Shown in pieces: positions 17,636 to 28,242 of a DNA stretch of 64,000 nt; the first letter of the stretch is position 1, and each line of letters starts with the position of its first letter. Below the pieces are notes generated by a model. It was not told the DNA's origin. It worked only from the letters and a program-made list of their open reading frames with translations, and did no database searches. Source of the DNA: Microbulbifer variabilis (GTDB taxonomy: Bacteria > Pseudomonadota > Gammaproteobacteria > Pseudomonadales > Cellvibrionaceae); contig NZ_CP092418.1 of assembly GCF_023716485.1 (NCBI RefSeq), forward strand, positions 3,269,001-3,333,000. Direction: 5' to 3'. The position numbers and the translations under genes were made by a program.

Positions 17636-18310
17636 GTTTTAACCGGGCCGAAACAGGAATTTGTAAGCTTACTAGCATTGCTCAGTGGCTTGCATGATGG
17701 CAAAACCAAGCAAAAACAATAACTTCCCAAATTAGGGACGCTTCTATCATAGGTTTGGTCAGACTAAAGTCCACGATTTTCTTTATGTTTTCAACAAGCT
17801 GCGTGAAATTTAGCGATAACTCACCCCAGTGGATATGGCTTGATACTGGAAACTGCAAACGACAATACCAATTGGTCAATCACATTGAGCAGCGAGAATT
17901 CTTACCGAGGAGAATGCGATCAAAGGAAAGCTTGTCGGGCTGAAAGGCTTTTACAGAGAGGCCCTCTCATTTTCAACATCTCAGCGGTGACACTGAAAAA
18001 CCGAGAAAACCAGTCTCTATTACAGCCTTTTTAGTGGAAGCCTATTCATTAGCCACATAAAGAGAGCTTTAAGCCCTCACCTGCCGCCCACAGCTAATTA
18101 ATGGTCTTTGTTTTAATAAAACAATCTACGCACTGACAATCTTAAACTGAGAACACGCTTAAAATCAGAGCGTCAAAAAAAACTAAAAATAAAAGTCGGA
18201 GAGAGGAAATATCAAATATACGCAGATAGATTGGCAGGCATATAAAAAATCACACTAAAGTCGGGGGCAACAAAAAATCTGCACACCCGACTGTGCCTTT
18301 TTTCCCAGCC
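17636..18310. other. Gene-free stretch between relA and cysM
   Basis: This 675-base interval has no supportable gene on either strand. In related gammaproteobacteria rlmD (rumA) lies here between cysM and relA. I see no recognisable RlmD motif, so it is either lost or moved. The relA promoter must lie within it, but no convincing box was identified. Confidence 0.5.
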
Positions 18311-19201
18311 TTACTGATTGAACAATCCCGAGGATAAATAGCGATCACCGCGGTCACAGATGATTGCCACAATTATGGCATTCTCCACTTGGCAGGAAAG
18401 GCGCAGTGCTCCGGCAACCGCTCCGCCGGAAGAAACACCACAGAAGATGCCCTCTTCACGCGCCAGCCTACGTGTCATTTCCTCCGCTTCCCGCTGATCC
18501 ATATCGATAACGAGATCCACTTCCTCTGGGACAAAAATTTTTGGTAGGTAAGCCTGTGGCCATCGGCGAATTCCGGGAATACTGGAACCATCGGTTGGCT
18601 GCAGACCCACAATCTGAATCTCCGGCTTCTGCTCTTTCAGAAAGCGGCCGCAGCCCATTATGGTACCTGTGGTCCCCATAGAAGAGACAAAATGAGTAAT
18701 TTCCCCAGCGGTCTGCTGCCAAATTTCGGGCCCGGTACCCTCGTAATGGGCCAGAGGATTATCCGCATTGGCAAATTGATTAAGCACGAGGCCACGACCT
18801 TCGGTCTGCATTTGAAGAGCCAGATCCCGAGCACCTTCCATTCCCTCCTCCGCGCTGACCAAAATCAGCTCGGCACCGTATGCTGTCATAGAAGCCTTAC
18901 GTTCTGCGGTAGCACTGTCCGGCATAATCAGGATCATACGATAACCTTTAATGGCAGCTGCCATTGCCAGTGCGATGCCCGTATTGCCGCTGGTAGCTTC
19001 TATCAAGGTATCCCCTGGTTTAATCTGCCCTCTTGCCTCGGCGTGGTTGATCATTGATAGAGCTGGGCGATCTTTTACCGAACCGGCCGGATTATTACCT
19101 TCCAGCTTGAGCAAAATCGTATTGCTGGTATCACCGGGGAGGCGTTGCAGCTTGATCAGTGGCGTATTACCTACGCAGTCAGCAATCGTTGGGTAATCCA
19201 T
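18311..19201 (-). CDS. cysM: Cysteine synthase B
   Basis: This 296-residue PLP enzyme makes cysteine from O-acetylserine and sulfide or thiosulfate. NPAGSVKDRPALSMI contains the PLP-binding lysine, EATSGNTGIALAM the substrate loop, and GTTGTIMGCGRFLKE the phosphate-binding glycine loop. The sequence is closer to CysM than CysK (shorter, with RRWPQAYLPKIF). ATG 19201 is preferred: AAGGTA lies a few bases upstream and MDYPTIADCVGNTPLIKL is the standard N-terminus. The frame is open 11 codons further. It is divergent from gacS. Confidence 0.93.
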   Translation of the reverse strand: MDYPTIADCVGNTPLIKLQRLPGDTSNTILLKLEGNNPAGSVKDRPALSMINHAEARGQIKPGDTLIEATSGNTGIALAMAAAIKGYRMILIMPDSATAERKASMTAYGAELILVSAEEGMEGARDLALQMQTEGRGLVLNQFANADNPLAHYEGTGPEIWQQTAGEITHFVSSMGTTGTIMGCGRFLKEQKPEIQIVGLQPTDGSSIPGIRRWPQAYLPKIFVPEEVDLVIDMDQREAEEMTRRLAREEGIFCGVSSGGAVAGALRLSCQVENAIIVAIICDRGDRYLSSGLFNQ

Positions 19202-19267
19202 AGTACCTTGAGTCCAGACATATTGCGGCCGCACAGTGTACCCGATGCTCCCTCTCGGGCTAAATAC

Positions 19268-19294
19268 CGACTATTTTGGTGGACTATATAGTCG
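19268..19294. promoter_or_regulatory. Overlapping inverted repeats in the cysM-gacS intergenic region
   Basis: CGACTAT (19268-19274) and ATAGTCG (19288-19294) form an inverted repeat, and GACTATATAGTC (19282-19293) is itself a perfect 12-bp palindrome. It lies between the divergent genes and could be an operator or promoter element. No known regulator motif was matched. Confidence 0.3.
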
Positions 19295-19423
19295 AGTTAT
19301 TACAAGTATCAAAAAATCGCAAAGCAGAAAACATTTACCCAGAGCAGCCCGTATAGGAGTGCGCCTCCTCTCGCATAGGGGTAAAATGGGGAAAAAATAA
19401 TCGCACAAGACCCTTGATTTCTC

Positions 19424-22255
19424 ATGGCCCCAAATAATACCGACCCTTCCATGCCGGCTCCTTCAGAGCTCCGCTCGTTGCGTTCAACTATGTTTCGCTT
19501 CACGGTTGCGCCAGCGCTGATTTTGGCCATGACTCTGGCCCTGGTGTTCACACTGCAACAAATGCACGATCGCCGCCAGCTCTTACTCAGCCACGGACGG
19601 GCAAGTGCCGAGCAACTGGCCGAGTTAATTGAAATGAGTGGCGGCCACCCTTTCGATCTGCGTATGGAATGGTTACGCAAGAGCCTGTTGGCACTGATGT
19701 TAGAAAAGGACATGGTGCGCTCGGTGCATATTTATTCCACTGAGGAAAGTAAAAAAATCTCACTGGATAGATCCACTGGGCTGGGGCTTCTGGCCAGTGT
19801 GGGCCCACGACCACGCACCCCGCTTACAAACCACCAACTCAATCAACGCGAAGCTTTTATTTTTGAAGATGATGAAACCCTACAGGTATTACAGCCATTA
19901 AAGGGGGACATCACCACCTGCTGGATTAGTATCGAGCTACACCGGCCCTATTTTCTTGTGGGCACCTACCAAGTATTACTCGTGGGCTTGGTGGGCTTAA
20001 TTATTTGCACCTTGGCCGCCCTAGCTTGGTCGGTGATTTTATCTGAGCGTTTTGCTCACAGCCTGGTACGTATGGGACAGGTATTACAAGCCATGGGGCG
20101 CGGTGAGTTTGACCGCCGCATTCACGAGATAGAGAACCGCGAACTCGCACAACTGGCCGATCAGATTAACGAGATGGGTGAAAGTCTTGCCAATTACCAG
20201 CGGGACTATAAATCGAACATGCTGCAGAGCATGGACGATCTACGTCAGTCTCTCGACAGTATGGAAGAGCAAAATATCGAGTTGGACCTGGCACGCAAAA
20301 GAGCCCAGGAGGCGAGCCGTATCAAGTCGACCTTCCTTGCCAATACCAGCCATGAAATCCGCACACCATTAAACGGCATTATCGGGTTTACTAATTTATT
20401 GCTTAAAACCGAGATCGATGAGCTACAACAGGACTACCTGCAAACCATTCTGCGCTCCTCAGAAAACCTGCTCACCACAATTAACGATATCCTGGATTTT
20501 TCTCGAATCGAGTCCGGCAATTTGGTGCTCGACCATATCCCTATGGACCTGGGGCAGCTGCTTGAGGAGACCCTGCAAATTCTTGCCCCTTATGCCTATG
20601 AGCATCACCTGGAACTGGTGCCACTGATTGACCCACAATTGCCTGTCACCCTGGTGGGCGATCCTCTACGTACAAAGCAAATATTTACCAACCTGCTCGG
20701 TAACGCCGTGCGCAGTTCCGAGAATGGTAATATCCCGGTACGCCTCACTGTACAGAGCAATAAGGACTCTGAACTGGTATTGCGAATCAGTGTTACCGAC
20801 CTTGGCAATCGCATTGATGAGCCCGGTCGCCGCGAGCTGGAACAAATTCTCAACGCCAAAACACCACAACATTCGCAGCAGATCAGCGCCAACGGGCTCG
20901 GAATCTCTATCGCTCGCAGCCTCGTCGAGCGCATGCGCGGTTGCACGGGTATGGAAGTAGCTGCAAATGGTGCCAGCACCTGCTGGGTGGAACTGACCCT
21001 GGTACCGGAACGCAACCGCGGCATCCCGCCACGGGTGCTTTTCCCAGACTGCCGCATACTGATTGCCGACCCCAACGAATTGACCCGCTCCCAGGTTGCT
21101 CAACTGCTTAAACAGTGGCAGGTTGAACCCATTGAACTTGCCGATACCGATACTCTGCAGCCAGCAATTGAACAAATGTGGCGGCACGATGCGCTGCCAG
21201 ATGCGGTGATTATCGATACCGCCATCGCCAAGGGAGACTTTGACAGCTTCAGCATGAAGGTACAGTCCCTGGTCGATGCCTATCAATGCCGGGTAATCGT
21301 ACTCGGTGCCCCAGCAGAGCTGCGCCGCTGCTATGAGCAGTTGCGCACCCGCACCTTAACTTTCCTTGGCAAGCCGGTAACCCGCGAGAACCTGCTTCGC
21401 GCCCTGAAAAGAGCCGTCCCCCAACAGAGCCAGCCTCGCCCCAGTAATGGTGTCGTACCCGCCCTCCCCTGGCCCGCGCCACCGCGTGTCCTGGCCGTGG
21501 ATGATCACGCCGCTAACCGGCGCCTGGTCGGCGAGTTACTGCGCGCCCAGGGTGTAGAGGTGGTGATCGCCGCCAGTGGTGAAGAAGCCTTACTACATTG
21601 GCAGCAAAGCACGTTCGACTTGGTCTTCATGGATATCCAGATGCCCGGTATGGACGGTATTGAAGTCACCCGCTGCATCCGCGAACGAGAGACCGGCCGC
21701 CGCACGCCCATTATTGCACTCACTGCCCATGTGGGAGCCGAGGAGAAGGCGAGGCTACTGTCCGCAGGGCTAGACGACTACCTGAGCAAACCAGTAAGCG
21801 AAGCCCAGTTGTCCCATATGATCAAACGCTGGCTCAAAATTATCACTCCACAAGTGGTAGAAAAATTGAACCCAAACCAGATGCGCCTGGTGGATATCGG
21901 AGAGAGTCTCAACCTGGCAAATGGCGATGCAAAACTGGCCAGGGATATGCTGCAAATGCTCGTGGATGGGTTGATAACCGATGAACGGGAACTGGAGCGA
22001 CTACAGGGTCTAGGCGACATAAAAGGCATGTTTGAGTTGACCCACCGCATGCACGGCGGCTGTTGTTATTGTGGCGTATCACGCCTACGAGAGGCCACTT
22101 GTGTGTTACAGGAGGAGTTACGTATCCAGCAAAATCAGGAGAATCCCCAGCTCGACCGCCGCAAATTGGATAGGGCACTCAGGGAAATTCGTGCCCTGCG
22201 AGAATGGGCCTCCGAGCAGGATCTCGACACACTGTTTGGGTTGGAGGTTGCCTGA
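19424..22255 (+). CDS. gacS: Hybrid sensor histidine kinase of the GacS/BarA family
   Basis: This 943-residue tripartite kinase normally phosphorylates GacA/UvrY to switch on CsrA-antagonising small RNAs. It has a first transmembrane helix (residues 25-45), a short periplasmic loop, a second helix near 185-208 and a HAMP linker. HisKA has His310 (ANTSHEIRTPLNG) and HATPase_c has N-box NLLGNAV. A pseudo-receiver lies near 540-660, a receiver has Asp737 (DLVFMDIQMPGMDG), and a C-terminal Hpt has His874 (THRMHGG). The G1 box reads D459-L-G-N-R instead of DxGxG, so nucleotide binding may be altered. It is convergent with acpS, as in related genomes. Confidence 0.92.
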   Translation: MAPNNTDPSMPAPSELRSLRSTMFRFTVAPALILAMTLALVFTLQQMHDRRQLLLSHGRASAEQLAELIEMSGGHPFDLRMEWLRKSLLALMLEKDMVRSVHIYSTEESKKISLDRSTGLGLLASVGPRPRTPLTNHQLNQREAFIFEDDETLQVLQPLKGDITTCWISIELHRPYFLVGTYQVLLVGLVGLIICTLAALAWSVILSERFAHSLVRMGQVLQAMGRGEFDRRIHEIENRELAQLADQINEMGESLANYQRDYKSNMLQSMDDLRQSLDSMEEQNIELDLARKRAQEASRIKSTFLANTSHEIRTPLNGIIGFTNLLLKTEIDELQQDYLQTILRSSENLLTTINDILDFSRIESGNLVLDHIPMDLGQLLEETLQILAPYAYEHHLELVPLIDPQLPVTLVGDPLRTKQIFTNLLGNAVRSSENGNIPVRLTVQSNKDSELVLRISVTDLGNRIDEPGRRELEQILNAKTPQHSQQISANGLGISIARSLVERMRGCTGMEVAANGASTCWVELTLVPERNRGIPPRVLFPDCRILIADPNELTRSQVAQLLKQWQVEPIELADTDTLQPAIEQMWRHDALPDAVIIDTAIAKGDFDSFSMKVQSLVDAYQCRVIVLGAPAELRRCYEQLRTRTLTFLGKPVTRENLLRALKRAVPQQSQPRPSNGVVPALPWPAPPRVLAVDDHAANRRLVGELLRAQGVEVVIAASGEEALLHWQQSTFDLVFMDIQMPGMDGIEVTRCIRERETGRRTPIIALTAHVGAEEKARLLSAGLDDYLSKPVSEAQLSHMIKRWLKIITPQVVEKLNPNQMRLVDIGESLNLANGDAKLARDMLQMLVDGLITDERELERLQGLGDIKGMFELTHRMHGGCCYCGVSRLREATCVLQEELRIQQNQENPQLDRRKLDRALREIRALREWASEQDLDTLFGLEVA

Positions 22256-22301
22256 CTCGCAGTGAATTAAGGCCGGGGAGATGCTCCGGCCTAACTGCGA
22301 G
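22256..22301. terminator. Long two-tier inverted repeat between gacS and acpS
   Basis: The outer arms CTCGCAGT/ACTGCGAG (22256-22263 and 22294-22301) enclose inner arms AGGCCGG/CCGGCCT. The structure spans the convergent ends of the two genes and includes the acpS stop. It probably serves as a bidirectional terminator although no long T-run follows. Confidence 0.55.
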
Positions 22302-22680
22302 CTTCAAAAATCACGAACGCCAGGGCTGCATCCTTTTCATCAGAAAGGGAGAGGTGTATCACCTCCACTCCCATCGCCTGAGCCCGCCTCTGCGCTCCAC
22401 CCCGCAGCAGCACCTGCGGAGCTGCACCCTGGCGCCGGCGCACTTCAATATCCTGCCAGGAAACACCTTCTCCAATACCAGTGCCTAGGGCTTTACCCAC
22501 CGCTTCTTTAGCTGCAAAGCGCTTGCACAAATAGGCCGCTCTATTGGCCTCGGCAAGATCGGCAAAATCACAGCGTTCGCCACCACTCAATATACGCTCC
22601 ACGAAACGATCACCATGGCGGCGCCAAACTGACTCGATACGGCTGTAATTGCAAATGTCGGTACCGATGCTAACAATCAT
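22291..22680 (-). CDS. acpS: Holo-[acyl-carrier-protein] synthase
   Basis: This 129-residue enzyme transfers phosphopantetheine from CoA to apo-ACP. GTDICNYSRIES at the N-terminus holds the metal-binding Asp, and the central RFAAKEAVGKALGTGIGEGV motif is diagnostic. It overlaps the recO stop by 4 bases (ATGA), so it is translationally coupled. In most relatives pdxJ lies between recO and acpS; here it is absent. Confidence 0.96.
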   Translation of the reverse strand: MIVSIGTDICNYSRIESVWRRHGDRFVERILSGGERCDFADLAEANRAAYLCKRFAAKEAVGKALGTGIGEGVSWQDIEVRRRQGAAPQVLLRGGAQRRAQAMGVEVIHLSLSDEKDAALAFVIFEARS

Positions 22681-23426
22681 TTCCCGTAAACCTGTTTAAA
22701 TAACTCGCGGCTCTGCAAGGGCTTCTCCCCCAGTAATGTGTGCAACAAAATACGGGTTAAACGCTTCGCCGGGCCCAATACTTCTGCCGGCCACTTGCCA
22801 GACTCTTTAGCCCGCAGTACCCCCAGCAGCTCTGAACCAAAAAACTCCCACTCACGCAGAGCAGTGGCACCCTGCCTGTGCACCGGCACAAAGCCCACCT
22901 CCAATTCCAACCTATAGCTGCCGGCCTCACTCACAACACCCTGACTCTGCACACAATAATCCAAGGGTGGGCAACTACCCAACTCCGCGAGCAGCTGTAA
23001 TTCGAAACTGCGCAGTGGTCCTTCCAACTCTGCACTGTCCGTACCGCCCAGATCTGATAGCTCCTGCAATAGACGCTGATAGGTGGCAAACAGACCTATG
23101 TGCGCCTCGCCCTCCGGTAGCAAGCGCACCATCAACTCATTGGCGTAGAGCCCGCCATAGACAGCACGTCCCTTAAGCCAGAGTGGAACTCCAACATTCT
23201 CCACGGGCCCGAGGGTTTTCAGGGATCCAGCACCGAGCAGAGTAACTAATAGAGGCGTAAAAGGTTGCAGCGCCTGCTGGCGCCGCTGCTTGTCCCTCCG
23301 CGCACCGCGGGCAACACAACCAATACGGCCATGGTTTGGAGTGAATAACTCAAGAATCAGGCTGGAGTCGCGATAGGGCCGGGAGTGGAGAATGTACGCC
23401 GGCTGCGCCGGCGGTGGTGTCTTCAT
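22677..23426 (-). CDS. recO: DNA repair protein RecO
   Basis: This 249-residue protein is the mediator of RecFOR-dependent RecA loading on gapped DNA. The N-terminal OB fold contains AYILHSRPYRDSSLILELFTP and GRIGCVARGARRDK. The C-terminal helical domain ends with RILLHTLLGEKPLQSRELF. Length is normal. It lies between era and acpS in the conserved rnc-era-recO order. Confidence 0.95.
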   Translation of the reverse strand: MKTPPPAQPAYILHSRPYRDSSLILELFTPNHGRIGCVARGARRDKQRRQQALQPFTPLLVTLLGAGSLKTLGPVENVGVPLWLKGRAVYGGLYANELMVRLLPEGEAHIGLFATYQRLLQELSDLGGTDSAELEGPLRSFELQLLAELGSCPPLDYCVQSQGVVSEAGSYRLELEVGFVPVHRQGATALREWEFFGSELLGVLRAKESGKWPAEVLGPAKRLTRILLHTLLGEKPLQSRELFKQVYGK

Positions 23427-23450
23427 GGCGGACGAGTCAGGGGAAGAGAG

Positions 23451-24350
23451 TTACTCGTCCCGATAGCCGAGACTGCGTAGGGCACGCTCGTCATCAGACC
23501 AGCCGGACTTCACCTTAACCCACAAATTCAGCATTATCTTGCTATCGAACAGGCGCTCCATATCTTCACGAGCCTGACTGCCAATCTGCTTGATACGTTC
23601 ACCCTTGTTGCCGATGATAATACGCTTCTGCCCCGATCTCTCCACCAGGATCGCTGCGCTAATATGCAGAATCTTCCCTTCCTGTTTGAACTCCTCAACC
23701 TCAACAGTGACCTGGTAGGGCACTTCCGCTCCCAGCTGACGCATAATTTTTTCACGCACAATCTCTGCGGCGAGGAAGCGTGAACTGCGATCAGTAACTT
23801 GATCCTCTGGGAAGAAGTGTTGCCCCTCTGGCAAATGCTTGAGGATCACCTCTTCTAAGGAATCAAGGTTGACGTTGCGCAGTGCCGAGATCGGCACAAT
23901 TTCAGCCTTAGGGTGCTGTTCCGCCAAAGCCTGCAGCTGAGGTAGCAGATCATTCTTATCCTCCAGCTGATCGACTTTATTGACGGCGATAATCAGCGGA
24001 CACTTGAGACCGCGCAACTTATCGGCCACCAGCTGGTCTCCCTCACTCCAGCGGGTGCGCTCCACGACAAACACCACCACATCTACATCCCGCGCTGCAC
24101 TGGAAGCGGCGCGGTTCATATAGCGGTTGATGGCCTTTTCCTGATCCGAATGCAGGCCGGGTGTGTCCACAAAAATAATCTGATTGGGGCCATCGGTTTT
24201 AATACCGAGCATGTTGTGGCGGGTTGTCTGGGGCTTGCGTGAAGTAATTGCCAGCTTCTGGCCCAGCAAATGGTTAAGCAGCGTGGACTTTCCCACATTG
24301 GGGCGGCCGACGATCGCTACATAGCCGCAGCGAGAGGGTTGTTCGCTCAA
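23451..24350 (-). CDS. era: GTPase Era
   Basis: This 299-residue GTPase acts in 30S subunit maturation. G1 is [10 protein letters not shown]3 is DTPGLH and G4 is NKVD. The C-terminal KH domain includes the [14 protein letters not shown]-binding loop, and the protein ends in a normal tail ([14 protein letters not shown]). It is located between rnc and recO. Confidence 0.97.
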   Translation of the reverse strand: MSEQPSRCGYVAIVGRPNVGKSTLLNHLLGQKLAITSRKPQTTRHNMLGIKTDGPNQIIFVDTPGLHSDQEKAINRYMNRAASSAARDVDVVVFVVERTRWSEGDQLVADKLRGLKCPLIIAVNKVDQLEDKNDLLPQLQALAEQHPKAEIVPISALRNVNLDSLEEVILKHLPEGQHFFPEDQVTDRSSRFLAAEIVREKIMRQLGAEVPYQVTVEVEEFKQEGKILHISAAILVERSGQKRIIIGNKGERIKQIGSQAREDMERLFDSKIMLNLWVKVKSGWSDDERALRSLGYRDE

Positions 24351-24463
24351 GAAGTTTCTCCGAAAGGGTTGAAGTGCCCAGCGAAACCGGGCTCTGCTCG
24401 CCCCCGCACACAGGGGCTATCTGTCCGAGCCGGGCGATAAACCGCTGCGCTCTAATTGTAAGG

Positions 24464-25144
24464 TTAGTCCTGCCCAGTGAGGCGCTTATAAGCCTCTACC
24501 GCAGCAGTTTTCTCTGCGGCGCGGCGACTATTGGCCTCGCCGCGAACCGGCTGAGCCAAACCACTAACCCGGCATTCTACGATAAAGTGCTGGGCGTGCT
24601 CAGCACCGGATACATCCACAACCGAATACTCTGGCAGTGGCTTTTTACGGGCCTGGAGCCATTCCTGCAAGCGGGTTTTGGGGTCTTTCACCGTCTCCAG
24701 TGACAGCTCCTGCAGCCGTGGTGCAAACCATGCCAGCACTCTAGCGCGCGCTGCCTCCAGACCGGCATCAAGGTAGATAGCACCGATCAGGGCCTCCACC
24801 GCATCAGCCAGGATAGAGGCACGGCGAAAGCCGCCGCTTTTCATCTCACCCTCGCCCAGGCGCAAGCAGTCGCCAATATCCAGCTCTCGCGCCAGCTTGG
24901 CCAGGGTTTCACCACTGACCAATTGCGCGCGCAAACGGCTCAGCTGGCCCTCGCGACCCTGGGGAAATTGCTCATAGAGTGCGGCACCAATAGTAAAGCC
25001 GAGAATGGAATCGCCGAGAAATTCCAAACGCTCGTTGTTACGGCTGCCGTGGGATCGATGTGTAAGCGCTAACTCCAAAAGAGTGCTTTGTTCAAATTTG
25101 TGGCCAAGGCGCTGGCAGAGGCGCTCCAGTAAAAGGTCAGTCAC
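24464..25144 (-). CDS. rnc: Ribonuclease III
   Basis: This 226-residue dsRNA endonuclease processes rRNA precursors and mRNAs. The catalytic helix [13 protein letters not shown] and the later [15 protein letters not shown] carry the metal-binding acids. A C-terminal dsRBD follows ([19 protein letters not shown] to the [14 protein letters not shown] helix). It overlaps the upstream DUF4845 gene by 8 bases. Confidence 0.97.
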   Translation of the reverse strand: MTDLLLERLCQRLGHKFEQSTLLELALTHRSHGSRNNERLEFLGDSILGFTIGAALYEQFPQGREGQLSRLRAQLVSGETLAKLARELDIGDCLRLGEGEMKSGGFRRASILADAVEALIGAIYLDAGLEAARARVLAWFAPRLQELSLETVKDPKTRLQEWLQARKKPLPEYSVVDVSGAEHAQHFIVECRVSGLAQPVRGEANSRRAAEKTAAVEAYKRLTGQD

Positions 25145-25577
25145 GTTTGCGGAATTGCTCCAGATCTATCAAAGGATCACAACAAAGCTCAGGCTTGGCC
25201 GTATTGAGCTGTTTGTTAAATTTCATCACGACATCCACGTTATAAATCAGCGGCTGGCGCAACTCGTAATTAATACTGACCACAGTACTTTTCGCCCCAC
25301 GCACCACCTGCAATGCTTTAGTGGGCTCTCCACGCACATTATTGATCAGAAAGAAACGGCCCAGCTCTTTCTTGATCTGGCCGGTCGACATATTTTCCAG
25401 CTCCGGGTTCTCACCCAGAGTTCTCAGGGCCTCACTCACATAACGCGCATCCACGTAGGCTGGGGCCATTTTAGAAACACAGGTAAGGGCAAAGCCCAAC
25501 ACCGCAATAACCAACAACCAACCCCAGTAACTCATGCCGCGCTGACGCTTTAGTGAAACCCGGATAACACTACTCAT
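25137..25577 (-). CDS. DUF4845 membrane protein
   Basis: This protein of about 146 residues has one N-terminal transmembrane segment ([18 protein letters not shown]) and a small extracytoplasmic domain containing [18 protein letters not shown] and [22 protein letters not shown]4845 is conserved between lepB and rnc in Pseudomonas and relatives; its function is unknown. ATG 25577 is preferred, with AAAGGT just upstream. The frame is open 11 codons further, but those residues are not hydrophobic or family-like. Confidence 0.85.
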   Translation of the reverse strand: MSSVIRVSLKRQRGMSYWGWLLVIAVLGFALTCVSKMAPAYVDARYVSEALRTLGENPELENMSTGQIKKELGRFFLINNVRGEPTKALQVVRGAKSTVVSINYELRQPLIYNVDVVMKFNKQLNTAKPELCCDPLIDLEQFRKRD

Positions 25578-25625
25578 TACCTTTGCCCTCAATCCATATC
25601 GCCGGCACAACGCCGGCCATTTTCG

Positions 25626-26393
25626 TTATTGGATAGAGCCTACTCGTTTAAAGCTGGGCAAACTGAGCCAGTTGTCCCAGTGCATCCAAATAGCAAAAGC
25701 TTTACCCACTACATCACGCTCAGGGACAAAGCCCCATGCACGGCTATCGAGGCTGTTATCGCGGTTGTCGCCCATCATAAAGTAATGGCCTTCCGGGACT
25801 ACACCACTAAAGTTACCGTACTGACTGGCAGGGATATTTTTTTGCATTAAATGGCGCTTGCCATAGAGATTTTCCCACAATATTTCCTGTCTCGGATTTA
25901 CCGGGGGCATCGCCTGAATCAGCTCCTGCGGTGCCAGCTCACCGTTGACATAGAGCACATTGTTTTTCAGCTCAATTTTGTCACCGGGAAGGCCAATAAC
26001 CCGCTTGATAAAGTAGGTATCATTCATGTGCGGTGGGAAAAACACCATCACGTCGCCGCGCTGAGGTTCGCCGATATCTACTACTTTTTTACGGGAGACC
26101 GGCAAGCGCAAGCCGTACTCATACTTATTGACCAGAATAAAATCACCAACCTGAAGGGTTGGGATCATGGAGCCAGAGGGAATCTGGAAAGGCTCGACAA
26201 TAAAAGAGCGCAACACAAAAACGATTGCCAGGATTGGGAAGAACGACTTTGCGTACTCCACAACCACTGGATCCTCTTGCTTGCCCCCGCCTTCTTTTTT
26301 GCGGCGACGGGCAAAAAACAGGCTGTCTACCAGCCAGATACCGCCACTGATAACGACTAACCAGAGCAGAATCAGAGGTAAATTAATATCCAT
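25626..26393 (-). CDS. lepB: Signal peptidase I
   Basis: This 255-residue inner-membrane serine/lysine protease removes signal peptides from Sec and Tat substrates. Two N-terminal transmembrane helices are followed by FQIPSGSMIPTLQVGDFILV with the catalytic Ser and by TYFIKRVIGLPGDKI with the general-base Lys. GDNRDNSLDSRAWGFVP is the conserved box E. It lies after lepA, the standard lepA-lepB pair. Confidence 0.97.
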   Translation of the reverse strand: MDINLPLILLWLVVISGGIWLVDSLFFARRRKKEGGGKQEDPVVVEYAKSFFPILAIVFVLRSFIVEPFQIPSGSMIPTLQVGDFILVNKYEYGLRLPVSRKKVVDIGEPQRGDVMVFFPPHMNDTYFIKRVIGLPGDKIELKNNVLYVNGELAPQELIQAMPPVNPRQEILWENLYGKRHLMQKNIPASQYGNFSGVVPEGHYFMMGDNRDNSLDSRAWGFVPERDVVGKAFAIWMHWDNWLSLPSFKRVGSIQ

Positions 26394-26436
26394 TATGTAT
26401 CTCTATTTTCCTTGAAGCCAATAGCGGACCTAGCCG

Positions 26437-28242
26437 CTATTGATCCACCTTCAGCACGGCCAGGAAGGCCTCTTGTGGCACTTCCACTCGACCGAGCTGT
26501 TTCATACGGCGCTTACCCGCTTTCTGCTTTTCAAGCAGTTTTTTCTTACGGGTGACATCGCCACCATAACATTTTGCAGTCACATTCTTGCGCAGAGCCT
26601 TTACGGTGGTACGGGCCACCACTTGGCCACCAATAGCCGCCTGAATTGCCACATCGAACATCTGCCGGGGAATCAATTCTTTCATTTTTTCCGCCATGGC
26701 ACGCCCCTTCTGCTGGGCATTCTCACGGTGCACGATCAGCGCCAGGGCATCGACTCGATCCCCGTTAATGAGGATATCCAGACGCACCAGTTTTGCCGCT
26801 TCGAAGCGTACAAAGCTGTAATCCAGGGAAGCAAAGCCACGGCTCACCGACTTGAGGCGGTCGAAGAAATCCATCACCACTTCACTCATGGGCAGCTCAT
26901 AGCGCAGGGATACCTGGGAACCCACGTACTGCATATCTTTCTGAATACCGCGCTTCTCCACGCAAAGAGTAATCACGTTGCCCAGATATTCCTGCGGTAC
27001 CAGGATATTCACCTCGGCAATAGGCTCACGCATCTCCTCAATGTTACCCACATCCGGCAGGCGCGATGGGTTATCCACCATCACCACTTCGCCGTCGGTC
27101 TGCTCAACCTCATACACCACAGTTGGCGCGGTGGTGATCAAGTCGAGATCATACTCGCGCTCCAAACGCTCCTGGATAATCTCCATGTGCAGCATACCGA
27201 GGAAGCCGCAGCGGAAACCAAAGCCGAGCGCATCAGAGGTCTCAGGCTCATAGAACAAAGAGGCATCGTTAAGAGAAAGCTTCTCCAGCGCATCGCGGAA
27301 GCCTTCGTAATCGTCGGAGCTAACCGGGAACAAACCCGCGTAAACCTGTGGTTTGACCTTCTGGAAGCCCGGCAGCATTTCGATTTCATCGGCACCCTTA
27401 GCGTGGGTCAGGGTATCGCCCACTGGCGCGCCATGGATATCCTTGATGCCAGCCACAACAAAACCCACTTCACCGGCACGCAGCACACCAGTTTCTTTGC
27501 GCTTGGGGGTAAAGATACCGACGTTATCCACCACATGGGGGCGACCAATCGACTTGGTGACAATCTTGTCTTTGGTTTTCAGGGTGCCCTGCACCACTCG
27601 TACCAGGGACACAACGCCCAAATAGCTATCGAACCAGGAGTCGATGATTAGGGCCTGTAGCGGCGCATCCACATCGCCCTCGGGTGGTGGAACCTGACGC
27701 ACCAGATCCTCAAGGACATCCTCTACACCCAGACCGGACTTGGCGCTGCAACGGGTCGCATCAGCTGCATCGATGCCGATGATTTCCTCAATTTCCTCAG
27801 CGACTTTATCCGGGTCCGCTTGGGGCAAGTCCATCTTGTTTAGTACCGGGATAACCTCCAGGCCCTGCTCAATCGCCGTATAACAGTTGGCCACTGACTG
27901 GGCCTCGACACCTTGTGCGGCATCCACTACCAACAGCGCCCCTTCACAGGCTGCCAGAGAGCGGGATACCTCGTAGGAGAAGTCCACGTGTCCCGGGGTA
28001 TCGATAAAGTTCAACTGGTAGGTCTTACCATCCCGCGCTTTGTAGTCGAGCGTTACACTCTGCGCCTTGATGGTAATACCGCGCTCGCGCTCCAACTCCA
28101 TGCTGTCGAGCACCTGGGCTTCCATTTCGCGGTCTGAGAGCCCGCCGCAATCCTGAATAAAGCGGTCCGCCAGGGTAGATTTCCCGTGGTCGATATGGGC
28201 AATAATGGAGAAATTGCGGATATGTGAGAGATCTGTGGCCAC
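26437..28242 (-). CDS. lepA: Elongation factor 4 (LepA)
   Basis: This 601-residue translational GTPase acts on initiation and back-translocation. G1 is [14 protein letters not shown]3 is DTPGHVDF and G4 is NKMD. The characteristic C-terminal domain ends with [25 protein letters not shown]. Length is exactly that of the family. It precedes lepB on the minus strand. Confidence 0.98.
   Translation of the reverse strand: MATDLSHIRNFSIIAHIDHGKSTLADRFIQDCGGLSDREMEAQVLDSMELERERGITIKAQSVTLDYKARDGKTYQLNFIDTPGHVDFSYEVSRSLAACEGALLVVDAAQGVEAQSVANCYTAIEQGLEVIPVLNKMDLPQADPDKVAEEIEEIIGIDAADATRCSAKSGLGVEDVLEDLVRQVPPPEGDVDAPLQALIIDSWFDSYLGVVSLVRVVQGTLKTKDKIVTKSIGRPHVVDNVGIFTPKRKETGVLRAGEVGFVVAGIKDIHGAPVGDTLTHAKGADEIEMLPGFQKVKPQVYAGLFPVSSDDYEGFRDALEKLSLNDASLFYEPETSDALGFGFRCGFLGMLHMEIIQERLEREYDLDLITTAPTVVYEVEQTDGEVVMVDNPSRLPDVGNIEEMREPIAEVNILVPQEYLGNVITLCVEKRGIQKDMQYVGSQVSLRYELPMSEVVMDFFDRLKSVSRGFASLDYSFVRFEAAKLVRLDILINGDRVDALALIVHRENAQQKGRAMAEKMKELIPRQMFDVAIQAAIGGQVVARTTVKALRKNVTAKCYGGDVTRKKKLLEKQKAGKRRMKQLGRVEVPQEAFLAVLKVDQ

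Noticed and set aside
17636..18310. A remnant of rlmD in the relA-cysM gap
   Set aside because: No RlmD motif or long open frame could be recognised by eye; a search against RlmD would be needed.
26440..27651. 403-codon open frame on the plus strand opposite lepA
   Set aside because: It is an antisense shadow of the highly conserved lepA gene with no family-like sequence.
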